The notes beneath the pieces are model-generated. The model ran no database searches and had not been told where the DNA came from. It saw nothing but the letters and a program-made list of their open reading frames with translations. From CAVXNB01 sp963763085 (GTDB lineage: Bacteria > Actinomycetota > Acidimicrobiia > Acidimicrobiales > Bog-793), in contig CAVXNB010000008.1 of assembly GCA_963763085.1 (NCBI GenBank), forward strand, positions 248,001 through 312,000: a DNA stretch of 64,000 nucleotides, given 5' to 3'. The position numbers and the translations under genes were made by a program. Below, piece after piece: positions 18,154-27,851 of the stretch (position 1 is the stretch's first letter; each line of letters starts with the position of its first letter).

Positions 18154-19292
18154 ATGGAACTTGACGTTCTGACCGAGGTGATCGATCGCCTGGCCGGAAC
18201 GGACGCGGCTTGTTTCGCCGACGCCGAGTCGATCGAGACCCTGCAGCGCCAGCTCACCCGCCTCGGCGCTGTCGTGACCGGGGCCGTGGCCGCCTTCGAT
18301 GCCTCGGGAGCCTGGGCACCCGACGGCGCCCGCAACGCGGCGGCCTGGATCGCCTCGCGTTGCCACCTTCCGAGAGGCGAGGCGCGCCGCCAGGTGCGCC
18401 GGGGGCGTACGCTGCGTCACCTGCCGGCGTGTTCGCGGGCCTTTCGCGACGGGGACGTCGGGGTCGCCCAGATCGACGCCATCGTCGGCCTGCACCGCGG
18501 TGCCACCGAGTCCGCCCTGGAACGCGACGAGGAGTTCCTCGCCGGCCAGGCGGCGACGCTGCGCCACGAGTCGTTCCTCCGGGCACTTGCCTACTGGGAA
18601 CAGCTCGCGGACCCGAACGGGGTCGAGGAGAGCGCCGAGGAGCGCCGGGCGCGGCGCGACGTCTACCTCGCCTCCAGCTTCGGTGGCACGTGGCTCGGCA
18701 AGATCACCCTGGACGAGATCTCGGGCGCCATCGTCGCCGGCGAGCTCGAGCGCCTCGAACGCGTCCTGTTCGAGGCCGACTGGGCCGAGGCCCGCCACTA
18801 CCTCGGACGCGACCCCACCGCCGGCGAGCTCGCCCGCACGGCTTGCCAGCGCCGGGCCGACGCGCTCGTCGAGATGGCGAAGAGGAGCCGCACCGCCCCG
18901 GCCGACGGGCGCCGGCCTGCTCCGCTGTTCAGCGTCTTCGTCGACTACGAGACCCTGCACGGGCGCATCTGCGAGCTCGCCAACGGTCTCGTGGTCACGC
19001 CCGGATCTTGCTGGGCTGGATGGACGAGGCCTACATCGAGCGGGCCGTGTTCGGCCCGGAGCGCCGAGTCGAGGTGAGCGCCACGGCGAGGCTGTTCACC
19101 GGCGCCACGCGACGAGCGATCGAGCTCTCCGACCGGGAGTGCACCCATCTCTACTGCGACGGCTCTGGCACCTGTCAGGTCGACCACATCGTCCCCTACA
19201 ACGACGGCGGGCTCACGACCCAGGACAACGGCCGTTTGCTGTGCGGGTTCCACAATCGGCTGCGGAACCAGCGGCCTCCGCCGGCCGAGTAG
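18154..19292 (+). CDS. DUF222/13E12-repeat HNH endonuclease family protein, frameshifted
   Basis: About 379 residues once a frameshift near 19008 is repaired. The DUF222 part (LQRQLTRLGAVVTGAVAAFD, AAWIASRCHLPRGEARRQVR) is in one frame to GLVVTPGS. Adding one base there joins it to LGWMDEAYIERAVFGPERRV and the HNH nuclease motif CTHLYCDGSGTCQVDHIVPY and NNGRLL-like DNGRLLCGFHN. Such proteins are numerous in actinobacteria and often regarded as mobile, but no intein, intron or terminal repeats are seen here. The start is ATG 18154; ATG 18103 is also possible. Whether the shift is real or a sequencing error cannot be told. Confidence 0.78.
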
Positions 19293-19337
19293 GGGATTGC
19301 TGCCGGTACTGTCCAAGCGGTTGCGGCGGGCCAGGAG

Positions 19338-19853
19338 ATGATGGAACGAATCGACGAAGCGAGCAACGTCCTGCTCGAAGAGCTGAAGTGGGTGCACGGC
19401 CTCATCCGCCGCGACCTTCAGGCGTGCAGGCAACTCGCGGCGGACGTGGCGAGTGGGGCGGCGCCGAGCGAGATCCGGACCCGGATCGAGGCGCTGCAGA
19501 CGCGAGGGCCCTTGTTCCAGCTGCGCACCAATTGCCTCCGTCACTGCCGATTCGTGCATGCGCACCACGGCCTCGAGGACGCGATGCTGTTCCCGGCGGT
19601 ACGCAGGGCCGCCCCGAGCATGAGCGAGGTCGTGGACCGGCTCGAGGCCGACCATCGGAGGGTGTCCGGCTTGCTCGACGAGGTGGAGGCGACCGCCGGC
19701 CAACTCGACTCGCACCACGACACCGACGCCCGAGCGCATCTCGTCGACACGTTGGAGGAGCTGTCCGAGCATCTCCTCGAGCACCTCGCCTTCGAAGAGG
19801 ACGCGCTCGCGCCCGTCCTGGGCACCTGGAACCGATGGCCGTTCTTCGCCTGA
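19338..19853 (+). CDS. Hemerythrin (HHE cation-binding) domain protein
   Basis: 171 residues, all helical. Candidate diiron ligands appear in order: HAHHGLEDAMLFPAV, then LEADHRRVSGLL, then LLEHLAFEEDALAPVL, the usual H...HxxxE...H...HxxxE/D pattern of a four-helix hemerythrin. The first 50 residues add an extra helix pair. Such proteins bind oxygen, NO or iron. The gene starts 45 bp after the HNH gene; nearby is a truncated haemoglobin, so both may serve NO or oxygen handling, though that is only proximity. Confidence 0.85.
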   Translation: MMERIDEASNVLLEELKWVHGLIRRDLQACRQLAADVASGAAPSEIRTRIEALQTRGPLFQLRTNCLRHCRFVHAHHGLEDAMLFPAVRRAAPSMSEVVDRLEADHRRVSGLLDEVEATAGQLDSHHDTDARAHLVDTLEELSEHLLEHLAFEEDALAPVLGTWNRWPFFA

Positions 19854-20048
19854 CGACCGGCGCCGCCGCCGGCCTACCGTCGATCAAGGCGCAAATCTAG
19901 GATCTGGCGATCAACCCGGAACGCCGCGGCGACACTCCAGACGGCTCTGGGCCGTCCGGGATCCATGAGAATGGCGACCCGGGTACGAGCGCGCCGCCTG
20001 CCCGCGCCCGCGGCGCCCGCCGCGGCCCAGCCAGCGGGCCGAGGAGGG

Positions 20049-21272
20049 ATGACTTCTCCCAGCCGATGGACCAGCCCGGTGCGGGGACCATGGCTGACTT
20101 CGGTCTTCGGGCTCGTTCTGCTGATCGGCATCCCGATCGAATTCGTCACCGGGATTCTCTCGTACGCGGCCTACAACCCCAGGCTGGGAGGCAACGACCC
20201 CAATCCCGATCACGGGCTGTTCGGGCTGTTCCTGTTCAACTGGGTGACGTCACCGAGCTGGTTCTACCGCGTGACCGAAGGCACACACGTGATGCTCGGA
20301 TTCGCCTTGGTCCCTGTCGTGCTCGCCAAGCTCTGGTCGGTCATCCCCAAGCTGTTCGCGTGGCCGCCGTGGCGATCCGTCGCGCAGCTCCTCGAACGGC
20401 TCAGCCTCGTCCTCGTCGTCGGCGGCGTCATCTTCGAGATGAGCACCGGCATCCTCAACGTCGACTACGTCAATCCGGCCCGCTTCCCGAGCGGGCACTT
20501 CTACGGCGCGTGGGCGTTCATAGCGGGGTTCACCGTCCACGTCTGCGTGAAGTTCGTCGACATGGTCCGCGCGCTGCGGTCTAGGTCGCTTCGTACCGAG
20601 CTGCGGACCGGTCTCGCCGGCACCCGGCCCGAAACGGTCGACGACGCCCTCGTCGCACCTCACCCGGCGCCGCCCACCATCTCCCGGAGGGGAATCCTGG
20701 CGCTTGTCGGTGGCACGTCGCTGACCGTCTTTCTGCTGACCGCCGGCGAGACCATCGGCGGTGCGATGCGGCGCATTGCGCTGTTCGGTACGCATTACCG
20801 CTCGCCCGACGTCGGAGCGAACCATTTCCCGGTCAACCATACGGCCGCTTCGCGGGGCATCACCGCCTCGAACACCGGCTCCGATTGGCGACTCGTCCTC
20901 GTAGGAGCCCGCCACGTCTCGCTCAGCAGGGACCAGCTCCTGGCGATGCCCCAGACGACGGCCGATCTGCCGATCGCCTGCACCGAGGGATGGTCAACCC
21001 AGCAACGCTGGACGGGAGTACCGCTAGCTGACCTCGCCCGTCTGAGCGGGGTCGAGCGTCCTGGCCCGACCGAGCTCACCGGACTCGATTCCCAGGTGGT
21101 CACGCTTTCTGGCTCGCAGGTGTCGGCGGCCGACTCGATGCTGGCGCTACAGGTGAACGGGGCGGACCTCTCCTTGGACCACGGCTTCCCGGCGAGGGTC
21201 GTGGTCCCTTCGGCGCCGGGCACCCACAACACCAAGTGGGTGGCGCGGATCCTGTTCTCGGACGGGCCCTGA
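20049..21272 (+). CDS. Membrane-bound sulfite oxidase-like molybdopterin oxidoreductase with cytochrome b-type N-terminus
   Basis: 407 residues from ATG 20049; ATG 19965 would add a Pro/Ala/Arg-rich stretch. Four helices (near residues 15-40, 75-100, 120-142, 150-180) contain His residues suitable for haem (THVMLGF, FTVHVCVKF), as in DUF4405/cytochrome b561-like domains. A fifth helix (SRRGILALVGGTSLTVFLL) leads to an extracytoplasmic C-terminal Moco domain with the Cys ligand in ACTEGWSTQ and the PSAPGTHNTKWV motif. An N-terminal electron-transfer membrane domain joined to a sulfite-oxidase catalytic domain suggests a quinone-linked oxidase or reductase. The substrate is unknown. ATG is followed closely by a small membrane gene. 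Confidence 0.75.
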   Translation: MTSPSRWTSPVRGPWLTSVFGLVLLIGIPIEFVTGILSYAAYNPRLGGNDPNPDHGLFGLFLFNWVTSPSWFYRVTEGTHVMLGFALVPVVLAKLWSVIPKLFAWPPWRSVAQLLERLSLVLVVGGVIFEMSTGILNVDYVNPARFPSGHFYGAWAFIAGFTVHVCVKFVDMVRALRSRSLRTELRTGLAGTRPETVDDALVAPHPAPPTISRRGILALVGGTSLTVFLLTAGETIGGAMRRIALFGTHYRSPDVGANHFPVNHTAASRGITASNTGSDWRLVLVGARHVSLSRDQLLAMPQTTADLPIACTEGWSTQQRWTGVPLADLARLSGVERPGPTELTGLDSQVVTLSGSQVSAADSMLALQVNGADLSLDHGFPARVVVPSAPGTHNTKWVARILFSDGP

Positions 21273-21273
21273 A

Positions 21274-21741
21274 ATGCAATGGCTTCGCCGCCATTACGGT
21301 GCCGGACCGTTGCACCTCGTCGGGCTGCTCGCCTGTTTTGCGGTCGCGGCCTATGCCGTCACCCGGGTCTTCGGCCAGGGCGGTTGGAAGGGCATCTTCC
21401 TGTGGTTCGTGTTCTGCATCATCGCCCACGATCTGATCGGCTGGCCGATCTATGCGATGGCCGACCGCGTGCTGGTCCGAGCCCAGTCCCGCCGCCACAG
21501 CCGGCGTGCGCCCGCCGTTCCCTGGATCAATCACGTCCGGGTTCCCACGGTCGTCTCGGCAGTACTGCTGGGTCTGTTCTTTCCGTTGATCTTCAGGCTC
21601 GAGAGCGCGCGCTTCGAGGCCATCACCGGTCTCAGCGTGAACGTCTACCTGACGAACTGGCTGGCGGTGACCGCCGCCCTCTTCGCTGCCTCGGCAGTCA
21701 TCTACGTCCTGCGACTGGCACTGGCTCGCAGGCAGCGATGA
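21274..21741 (+). CDS. Four-helix membrane protein, partner of the Moco oxidoreductase
   Basis: 155 residues with four transmembrane helices (about 15-33, 38-62, 88-110, 125-148) joined by a basic loop (QSRRHSRR). It begins one base after the oxidoreductase stop and its own stop overlaps the next start (ATGA), so the three genes are co-transcribed. No family is recognised. The position suggests it helps anchor or assemble the oxidoreductase. Confidence 0.55.
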   Translation: MQWLRRHYGAGPLHLVGLLACFAVAAYAVTRVFGQGGWKGIFLWFVFCIIAHDLIGWPIYAMADRVLVRAQSRRHSRRAPAVPWINHVRVPTVVSAVLLGLFFPLIFRLESARFEAITGLSVNVYLTNWLAVTAALFAASAVIYVLRLALARRQR

Positions 21742-23282
21742 GGCCGGCTGACAGAACCACGACAGACACTGACGAGTCGCGTATCCGCAATCGGGCTGTA
21801 GCGGCCAAAGTGATGTCGGCCGCGGAGGCCGCCGCGTTCATCGCTCCGGGCGACAACGTCGGGATGAGCGGGTTCACCGGCGCCGGCTACCCGAAGGCGG
21901 TTCCGGCCGCGTTGGTCGAGCGGGTGTCGGACGCGGCCGCGCGCGGCGACCGGTTTGCTTTCAGCGTTTGGACCGGTGCCTCGACCGCGCCCGAGCTCGA
22001 CGGCGCGTTGGCGGCGGTCGACGGGATCGAACTGCGCATGCCGTACCAGTCCGACCCCGTGAGCCGCGCCAAGATCAACGCCGGTCAGCTCGACTATCTG
22101 GACCTGCACCTGTCGCATGTCGCTCAGATGGTGTGGGAAGGCTTTTTCGGCCATCTCGACGTCGCTCTCGTCGAGGTCGCAGGTGTCACCGCCGACGGCG
22201 ACCTCATCCCCTCATCGTCGGTCGGCAACAACAAGACCTGGATCGACGTGGCGGACCGCGTGATCCTCGAAGTGAACTCCTGGCAGCCGATCGAGCTGGA
22301 GGGCATGCACGACATCTACTACGGCACGGCGCTCCCGCCGCACCGCCGGCCGATTCAGATCCTCGAGCCCTCGGACCGCATCGGCGTGCCCTACCTGCGC
22401 TGCCCGGCGGAGAAGATCGTCGCCGTCGTCCCGACCCACGGTCCGGATCGCAACACGCCTTTCAAACCTGCGGACGAGATGTCCCGGCTGATCGCCGGGC
22501 ATGTCCTGGAGTTCCTCAGCCACGAAGTGAAGCGCGGGCGCCTGCCGGGAACGCTGCTGCCGCTGCAGTCCGGCGTCGGCAACGTCGCCAACGCCGTGAT
22601 GGCCGGGCTCGACGACGGGCCCTTCCGGCCGCTGACCGCCTACACCGAGGTGATCCAGGACGGCATGCTTCAGCTCCTGCGCTCCGGCACGTTGAGCGCC
22701 GCCTCGGCGACGGCGTTCTCCCTCAGCGAGGAAGGAATCGCCGATCTGCGGGCCAACATCGGCAGTTATCGCGAGCGGATCGTGCTGCGTCCGCAAGAGA
22801 TCAGCAACCACCCGGAAGTCATACGACGGCTCGGGTGCCTGGCGATGAACGGCATGATCGAGGCCGACCTGTACGGGAACGTGAACTCGACTCACATCAT
22901 GGGCTCGAGTATCCAGAACGGCATCGGGGGATCCGGCGACTTCGCCCGCAACGCCTACGTGTCGATGTTCCTTTCTCCGTCCACCGCCAAAGCTGGGGCG
23001 ATCTCGAGCCTCGTACCGATGGTCAGCCACGTCGACCATACCGAGCACGACGTGCACGTCATCATCACCGAGCAGGGCGTCGCCGACCTTCGCGGCCTGG
23101 CGCCGCGTCGGCGCGCGCAGCAGATCATCGATCACTGCGCGCACCCGGACTACCGGGCCGCCCTGCAGGACTACCTCGACCGCGCCACCGCGGGCAGCGT
23201 CGGCAAGCACACGCCGCACCTCCTCGACGAGGCCCTGTCGTGGCATGTCGGCTACTTGCGAGACGGCACCATGCGAAGCTAG
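21738..23282 (+). CDS. Acetyl-CoA hydrolase/CoA-transferase (Cat1/Ach1 family)
   Basis: 514 residues from the ATG that overlaps the preceding stop. Family landmarks are GDNVGMSGFTGAGYPKAVP at the N-terminus, the catalytic Glu in LTAYTEVIQDG, GSSIQNGIGGSGDFARNAY and IITEQGVADLRGLAPRRRA. These enzymes move CoA between succinyl-CoA, acetyl-CoA and propionyl-CoA, or hydrolyse acetyl-CoA, in the cytoplasm. It is followed within 6 bp by the ketosynthase III fusion, and both face the PHA cluster, so a role in acyl-CoA balance around PHA is plausible. Intact and of normal length. Confidence 0.88.
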   Translation: MRPADRTTTDTDESRIRNRAVAAKVMSAAEAAAFIAPGDNVGMSGFTGAGYPKAVPAALVERVSDAAARGDRFAFSVWTGASTAPELDGALAAVDGIELRMPYQSDPVSRAKINAGQLDYLDLHLSHVAQMVWEGFFGHLDVALVEVAGVTADGDLIPSSSVGNNKTWIDVADRVILEVNSWQPIELEGMHDIYYGTALPPHRRPIQILEPSDRIGVPYLRCPAEKIVAVVPTHGPDRNTPFKPADEMSRLIAGHVLEFLSHEVKRGRLPGTLLPLQSGVGNVANAVMAGLDDGPFRPLTAYTEVIQDGMLQLLRSGTLSAASATAFSLSEEGIADLRANIGSYRERIVLRPQEISNHPEVIRRLGCLAMNGMIEADLYGNVNSTHIMGSSIQNGIGGSGDFARNAYVSMFLSPSTAKAGAISSLVPMVSHVDHTEHDVHVIITEQGVADLRGLAPRRRAQQIIDHCAHPDYRAALQDYLDRATAGSVGKHTPHLLDEALSWHVGYLRDGTMRS

Positions 23283-23287
23283 GCGGC

Positions 23288-25249
23288 ATGCAAGAGTTCG
23301 TCGTGAACCGGCACCACCGGATCTGTTTTCCTTCCAACTTCGTGCCGGAGCTCGACCTGTCGGTCATGCAGAGCTTCGAGCAGCTCGACAGCGTCATCAG
23401 ACGCGACTTCGAGGTGAAAGCCCCGACGGGGACCGACATCCTCCACCGTGTGGAGGAAGGCGTCTACACGAGCCGCTACGAGCTGATGCGCGATCTTGCC
23501 CTCAATCTTTTCTGGACGAACCGGTTCGCGATCACCATGTACGAGAAACGGCCAACGCGGTGGGCCGACGTCCCCCGCACCCGCACGGATGTCTTCCTGC
23601 CGATCCTGACGCCGTGGGAGGACGGTGACCGCAAGATCGCCGCCGTGCAGCGCTGCTACGCGGCCCTGCCGCCGAGTTGGGACGGCGAAGTCGAGGACCG
23701 CATCTTCGGGATCCTGTTCGACGTCTTCGGGCACCGCAAGCACCACGCCACCGACCTCCCGATGATCAAGCCGACCGTGGCCGAGATGCTGGCCGATCCC
23801 GCCAACCTCACGTTCCGGTTGCCGAACTACGACGCCGACTTCCCGACCTACAGCTTCACCGACATCGTCGACTGTTCCGAGGACGTCCCAGAGCTCGAGG
23901 CCTTGAGTCGCTGGGCCATGGTGTTGCACAACCAGTACCCGTGGGACCGCTCCCAGGCCGAGCTCGTGGAGGTCGGCAAGCTGAGCGACGACGACTACGT
24001 CGTGGTCTTCCACCCCCGCGATCAGGAGGTGCGCCACTTCATGACGCGTCTCGGTGCCCACCCCGCGGGACCTTCCGGGTCCGGATCGCCGCAGAAGCAG
24101 GCCGCGCAACCGATTCGTCCCTTCCCGCCGGTGAACGTCCGGAGCCACTTCACGGTGATGCCCCGCATCGAGGCTCTCGCCGTTGTCCACGGCGACGTCG
24201 TCTGTAGCAACGAGGACCTGATCCGCAACGCGGCGTACAACTGGTCGCCCATGTCGGCGGACGAGATCCGCGAGAAGACGGGGATCGAGCAACGTCGTTA
24301 CACGTCCCACAGCCTCGAGGAGATCGCGCTGCGGGCGTCACAGGCCGCCCTCGATCACGCCGGCCGAGGGCCCGAGGAAATCGGGGCGGTGCTGGTCTGC
24401 ACGTGCACGAGCACACGGATGATCCCCTCGGTCGCGACCTGGATCTCCGGTCAATTGGGGATCTTCCAGACCCATGCCTCCTGCGACATCGTGGCGGCGT
24501 GTGCCGGGTTGGCCTATGGCCTCTCCGACGCAACCCGGATCCTGCAGGAGGTGGGGCGTCCCGTTCTTCTCGTCTGCGTGGAGAAGTTCTCCGACAAGAT
24601 CGGCAATGTCCGGCCTTCCCGGATGATCTTCGGCGACGGCGCTGCCGCCATCGTCGTCGGCGTCGCCCCCGAGGGCGAGGCACCGGACATCGAGTACCTG
24701 CAGACCTATGCCAGCGGCCCCGTGAGCGAGGTGAACTCGATCATCTGGCCCAACCCCGCCTTCGACAACAACATCACGGTCTACGGTCCGGAGGTGAAGT
24801 CACTCGCCGGGCGCTACCTCGTGCAGATGATCGACGAGCTCAAGGTGCTCCCCGACCCTGACGGCGCGAGGGCCTGTTTGCTGGAGAGCATCGACCTGAT
24901 CGTGCCGCACCAGGCCAACAAGACGATGGTGGCAGAGCTTGCGCTCGCGGCGGGCCTGTCCTCGGACAGCCTGTACTTCAACATCGAGAAGGTCGGCAAC
25001 GCCTCTTCGGCGAGCATTCCGCTCGCCATCCACGACGCCGTCCGTGACGGAGTCATCCGAAGGCCGATGCGGATATTCACACCGGGCTTCGGCGCCGGCG
25101 CCGTGGCGGGCTACGCCGTCCTGCGCATCGATCCGGCCGTCGTGGCTCTCGCCTCCGACCCGCCGATCGGAAACGGGGCGTCGTTCTCCGAAGGCACCGA
25201 GCCGCGCCCCGAGCCGTCCGCCGACGACGTGAGGCTGGCCTTCGGCTAG
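23288..25249 (+). CDS. Ketosynthase III (FabH-like) with a 290-residue N-terminal domain of unknown function
   Basis: 653 residues. From about residue 290 (MPRIEALAVVHGD) it is a thiolase-fold ketosynthase III with an intact Cys-His-Asn triad: Cys in IVAACAGLAYG (near 404), His in VPHQANKTM (near 540) and Asn in VGNASSASIPLA (near 570). Such enzymes do decarboxylative or simple Claisen condensations on acyl-CoA or acyl-ACP. Residues 1-280 are a separate, mostly helical, Trp- and His-rich domain (RHHRICFPSNFVPELD, WADVPRTRTDVFLPIL, FGHRKHHATDLPMIKPTV) that I do not recognise; a Pro/Gln linker (about 260-280) joins them. It starts 6 bp after the CoA-transferase. The much longer upstream frame is a shadow. 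Confidence 0.78.
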   Translation: MQEFVVNRHHRICFPSNFVPELDLSVMQSFEQLDSVIRRDFEVKAPTGTDILHRVEEGVYTSRYELMRDLALNLFWTNRFAITMYEKRPTRWADVPRTRTDVFLPILTPWEDGDRKIAAVQRCYAALPPSWDGEVEDRIFGILFDVFGHRKHHATDLPMIKPTVAEMLADPANLTFRLPNYDADFPTYSFTDIVDCSEDVPELEALSRWAMVLHNQYPWDRSQAELVEVGKLSDDDYVVVFHPRDQEVRHFMTRLGAHPAGPSGSGSPQKQAAQPIRPFPPVNVRSHFTVMPRIEALAVVHGDVVCSNEDLIRNAAYNWSPMSADEIREKTGIEQRRYTSHSLEEIALRASQAALDHAGRGPEEIGAVLVCTCTSTRMIPSVATWISGQLGIFQTHASCDIVAACAGLAYGLSDATRILQEVGRPVLLVCVEKFSDKIGNVRPSRMIFGDGAAAIVVGVAPEGEAPDIEYLQTYASGPVSEVNSIIWPNPAFDNNITVYGPEVKSLAGRYLVQMIDELKVLPDPDGARACLLESIDLIVPHQANKTMVAELALAAGLSSDSLYFNIEKVGNASSASIPLAIHDAVRDGVIRRPMRIFTPGFGAGAVAGYAVLRIDPAVVALASDPPIGNGASFSEGTEPRPEPSADDVRLAFG

Positions 25250-25259
25250 GCCCGTCGGC

Positions 25260-26058
25260 CTACAACGCCAAAGAAGAAACAGAGTCCTCGACGCCGGCCG
25301 CCCTCATCCCCTTCACGGGCGGCCCCGTGGCAAGGAAGGGTTCCACCGCCGCTGCGAGCTCAGCCGCCGGACCGCGTCGCTGCAGGTCATGGCCGGCCGA
25401 CAGGATCACGAGCTCGGCGCCGGGAATTCTTCGGGCCAGCAGCGAGCTGTTCGCGGGCGGCACCACATGGTCACGTTCCCCGCAGACGACCAGGGTCGGT
25501 GCTCGGATCGCGCCGAGAAACGGGATGCTCGACCAACTCGAGATGGCGAGCGAATTCCACAGCGCGCCAACGGCGTCGGTCCGCGGCCACGAGCGGGCGC
25601 CCGCCGGCGCTCGCAAGCTGCGCAGCACGGACTGGTCGCCCGGGGTTGCTCCGACGCCGCACGAGGTCGACACGAGGACGAGATGGCGAACCCTCGCCGG
25701 GGCGTCGACCGCGAGCTGCTGCGCGACCGCACCCCCGTGGGAGAAGCCGAGCACGTCGGCGGTCTCGAATCCGGCCTCGTCGAGCACGCGATCCCGCGAT
25801 GGCGGCCAACCTCGGGATCGACAGCGGCAGGATCGGCAATGGGCTGCCGCCCACACCCGGGGCGTCGAAGGTCACGATCGTGTGGCCCTTCAACGCCTCC
25901 ATGAACGGCGCCCAGCTCTCCAGCGGCCGGGTCAGGCCGTTGAGCAACAGGACCGGGATGCCGGTTCCCTCGATGAGCATGCGGATCCGGAGCCCGCTCA
26001 CACCGACCACGCGGGGCTCGGACGCCAGCGGCCGGCGTCGTGGCCGAGGGGCTGTCAC
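25260..26058 (-). CDS. phaZ: Alpha/beta hydrolase, PHA depolymerase-like (PhaZ type), frameshifted
   Basis: About 265 residues after repair. The N-terminal half, VLLLNGLTRPLESWAPFMEA and IVTFDAPGVGGSPLP, is in one frame. The nucleophile elbow GFSHGGAVAQQLA, the Asp region VVCGERDHVVPPANSSLL and the catalytic His in LSAGHDLQRRGPA are in another. One extra G in the GGG near 25799-25801 accounts for the break. The order of motifs resembles intracellular PHA depolymerases of the Pseudomonas PhaZ type. The GTG start at 26058 overlaps the phaC stop (GTGA), so it is the last gene of the PHA operon. PhaZ is an inference; another esterase of the fold is possible. Confidence 0.72.
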
Positions 26059-27778
26059 GCGCGGGTACGCACGTAGCTGCCGGGCGCAGCCTCGATCGGG
26101 GGATGCTCTTTGCTCCCGAGCTCTGAAGGCGGTGCCACCAACGGTCCGCCCTGGGCGGCGATCCACTCCGCCCAGTCCTCCCACCAGGTGCCCTCCTGCA
26201 GCCGGGCACCCGCCTTCCATGCCTCAGCGTCGGCCGGGCGGGCGTCGTTGGTCCAGTGCTTCGGCTTCGGCCCCGGCGGGTTGACGATCCCGGCGATGTG
26301 CCCCGAAGTGCTCAGCACGAAACGGTTGTGACCGCCGAGCACCTGGGTTGTCTTGTAGCCGGACACCCAGGGGACGATGTGGTCGTCGACCGCCGACAGC
26401 ACGTAGGTGTCGATCTCGACCTTGCTCGGGTCGAGCTTCTGGCCGTCGATCTCGAACTCGCCCCGGGCGAATTCGTTGTTCAGGTAGCACGAGCGCAGGT
26501 ATTGCGAGTGCATCTTCGCCGGCATCCGGGTGCTGTCCTTGTTCCAGACCAGCAAGTCGAAGGCGGGTGGCTTCTTGCCGAGCAGCCAGTTGTTCACGAC
26601 GTAGCCGAACACAAGGTCGTTGGCGCGCAGCGCGTCGAAGGTGTGCGCCATCTTGTCGGCGTCGAGGAAGCCGCGCTTGGCCATCTGCTTCTCGAGGCCG
26701 GCGATCGTCGCCTCGTCGGTGAAGACACCGAGCGTGCCCGGAACGCTGAAGTCCGTGAGGGTGTTGAGGAAAGTGGCGGACTTGATCGACCGATCACCCG
26801 TGGCGGCGTTGTAGGCGAGCGCGATGGCGGTCAGCGTCCCCCCGAGGCAGACCGAGAGCGTGTTGACCTCCGGGGCGCCCGTGATCTCGCGGATCACCCG
26901 CACCGCGTCCAGCGGACCCTTCCGCAGGTAATCCTCGAAGTTCAGGTCACGCATGGAGGAATCGGGGTTGCGGTAGCTGATGGCGAAGCACGTGTGACCG
27001 TGCTGGAGCGCCCACTCGATCAAGCTCTTACCGGGCGCGAGGTCCATGATGTAGTACTTGTTGATCCAGGGCGGGCAGAACAACAGCGGTACCGCGTGCA
27101 CCTGCTCGGCCTGTGGCTCGTACTGGATCAGCTCGATCAGGTCGCTCCGGTACACGACCGCTCCCGGAGTGGCCGCCATGTTGACGCCCACCTCGAACCC
27201 CGACGCGTCGACCTGCGAGGGCCAGCCTCCGTTGTGGCGGAAGTCGTCCACCATGTTCTTGGCGCCCCTGGCAAGGCTCTTACCGCCGGTGTCGAAGGCC
27301 TGCCGGATCGCGGCCGGGTTGCCGGGCAGCGTGTTGGTCGGCGAGCAGCGCGTCGAGAATGAAATTCGCGGCGAAGCGCGCCTTTGCGGTCCTGTCTCGG
27401 CTTCAGGCCGGCCGCATCCAGAAGCTCGGTGACCAGCTGACCGCCCAGAAGGTATTGCTGCTCCAACAGGAAGTAGAGCGGGTTGTCGGCGAACGCCGGG
27501 TCGTTGAAGCGTTTGTCGCCGGCCGCGGGGGAAACGGGACCCGACGTCTCCACGCCCATCGCCCGCTCGCCGGTCGCCCGCATCGCCGCGGCCAGGCCGA
27601 TGGCCAGCCGGGTGTTGGCTGCGACAACGCCGGCCGGGTTCTTGACCAACGCTGTGGCGGCCGCGCCGAGCGAACGGAGGAAGGAGACCGGATCGGCACC
27701 GGTCATGGGATCCTCGGCGATACCGAGGCGGTCGAGAACAGACGGCTCCACAATCTCGGGATCGTCTGCTGACTTCAT
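26055..27778 (-). CDS. phaC: Poly(3-hydroxyalkanoate) polymerase PhaC, two frameshifts
   Basis: About 573 residues after repair. It joins (R)-3-hydroxyacyl-CoA into PHA at the granule surface. The catalytic Cys is in the lipase-like box LSVCLGGTLTA, Asp in SAVDDHIVPW, and His in TSGHIAGIVNPPG; the N-terminal RFNDPAFADNPLYFLLEQQY is typical of class I/II enzymes. The frame breaks at about 27379 (extra A in AAA) and again near 27337; removing one base at each gives a smooth LLATNTLPGNPAAIRQAFDT and then MVDDFRHNGGWPSQVD. The start is ATG 27778. The rest of the sequence is excellently conserved, so a sequencing error is at least as likely as gene loss. Confidence 0.88.
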
Positions 27779-27831
27779 GTTGAGGGCATCCTAAACGGCC
27801 TGTCAGCGCGCCTGTGCAGGTGTCCGACGTG

Positions 27832-27851
27832 CCGGCCGGCCTCCCGGCCGG
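27832..27851 (-). terminator. Hairpin directly after the XRE regulator gene
   Basis: Two copies of the self-complementary octamer CCGGCCGG (27832-27839 and 27844-27851) are separated by four bases and can fold into an 8-bp, 4-nt-loop hairpin. It begins at the base next to the regulator's stop codon. There is no T-tract, but it may partly uncouple the regulator from phaC. Confidence 0.4.

Noticed and set aside
18154..19292. Homing endonuclease of an intron or intein
   Set aside because: The protein is a stand-alone DUF222/HNH type with no splice motifs, host gene or flanking repeats.
21968..23287. Upstream in-frame extension of the ketosynthase gene to 1,093 residues
   Set aside because: It overlaps the intact CoA-transferase in another frame and is Arg/Pro-rich; ATG 23288 begins the real protein.
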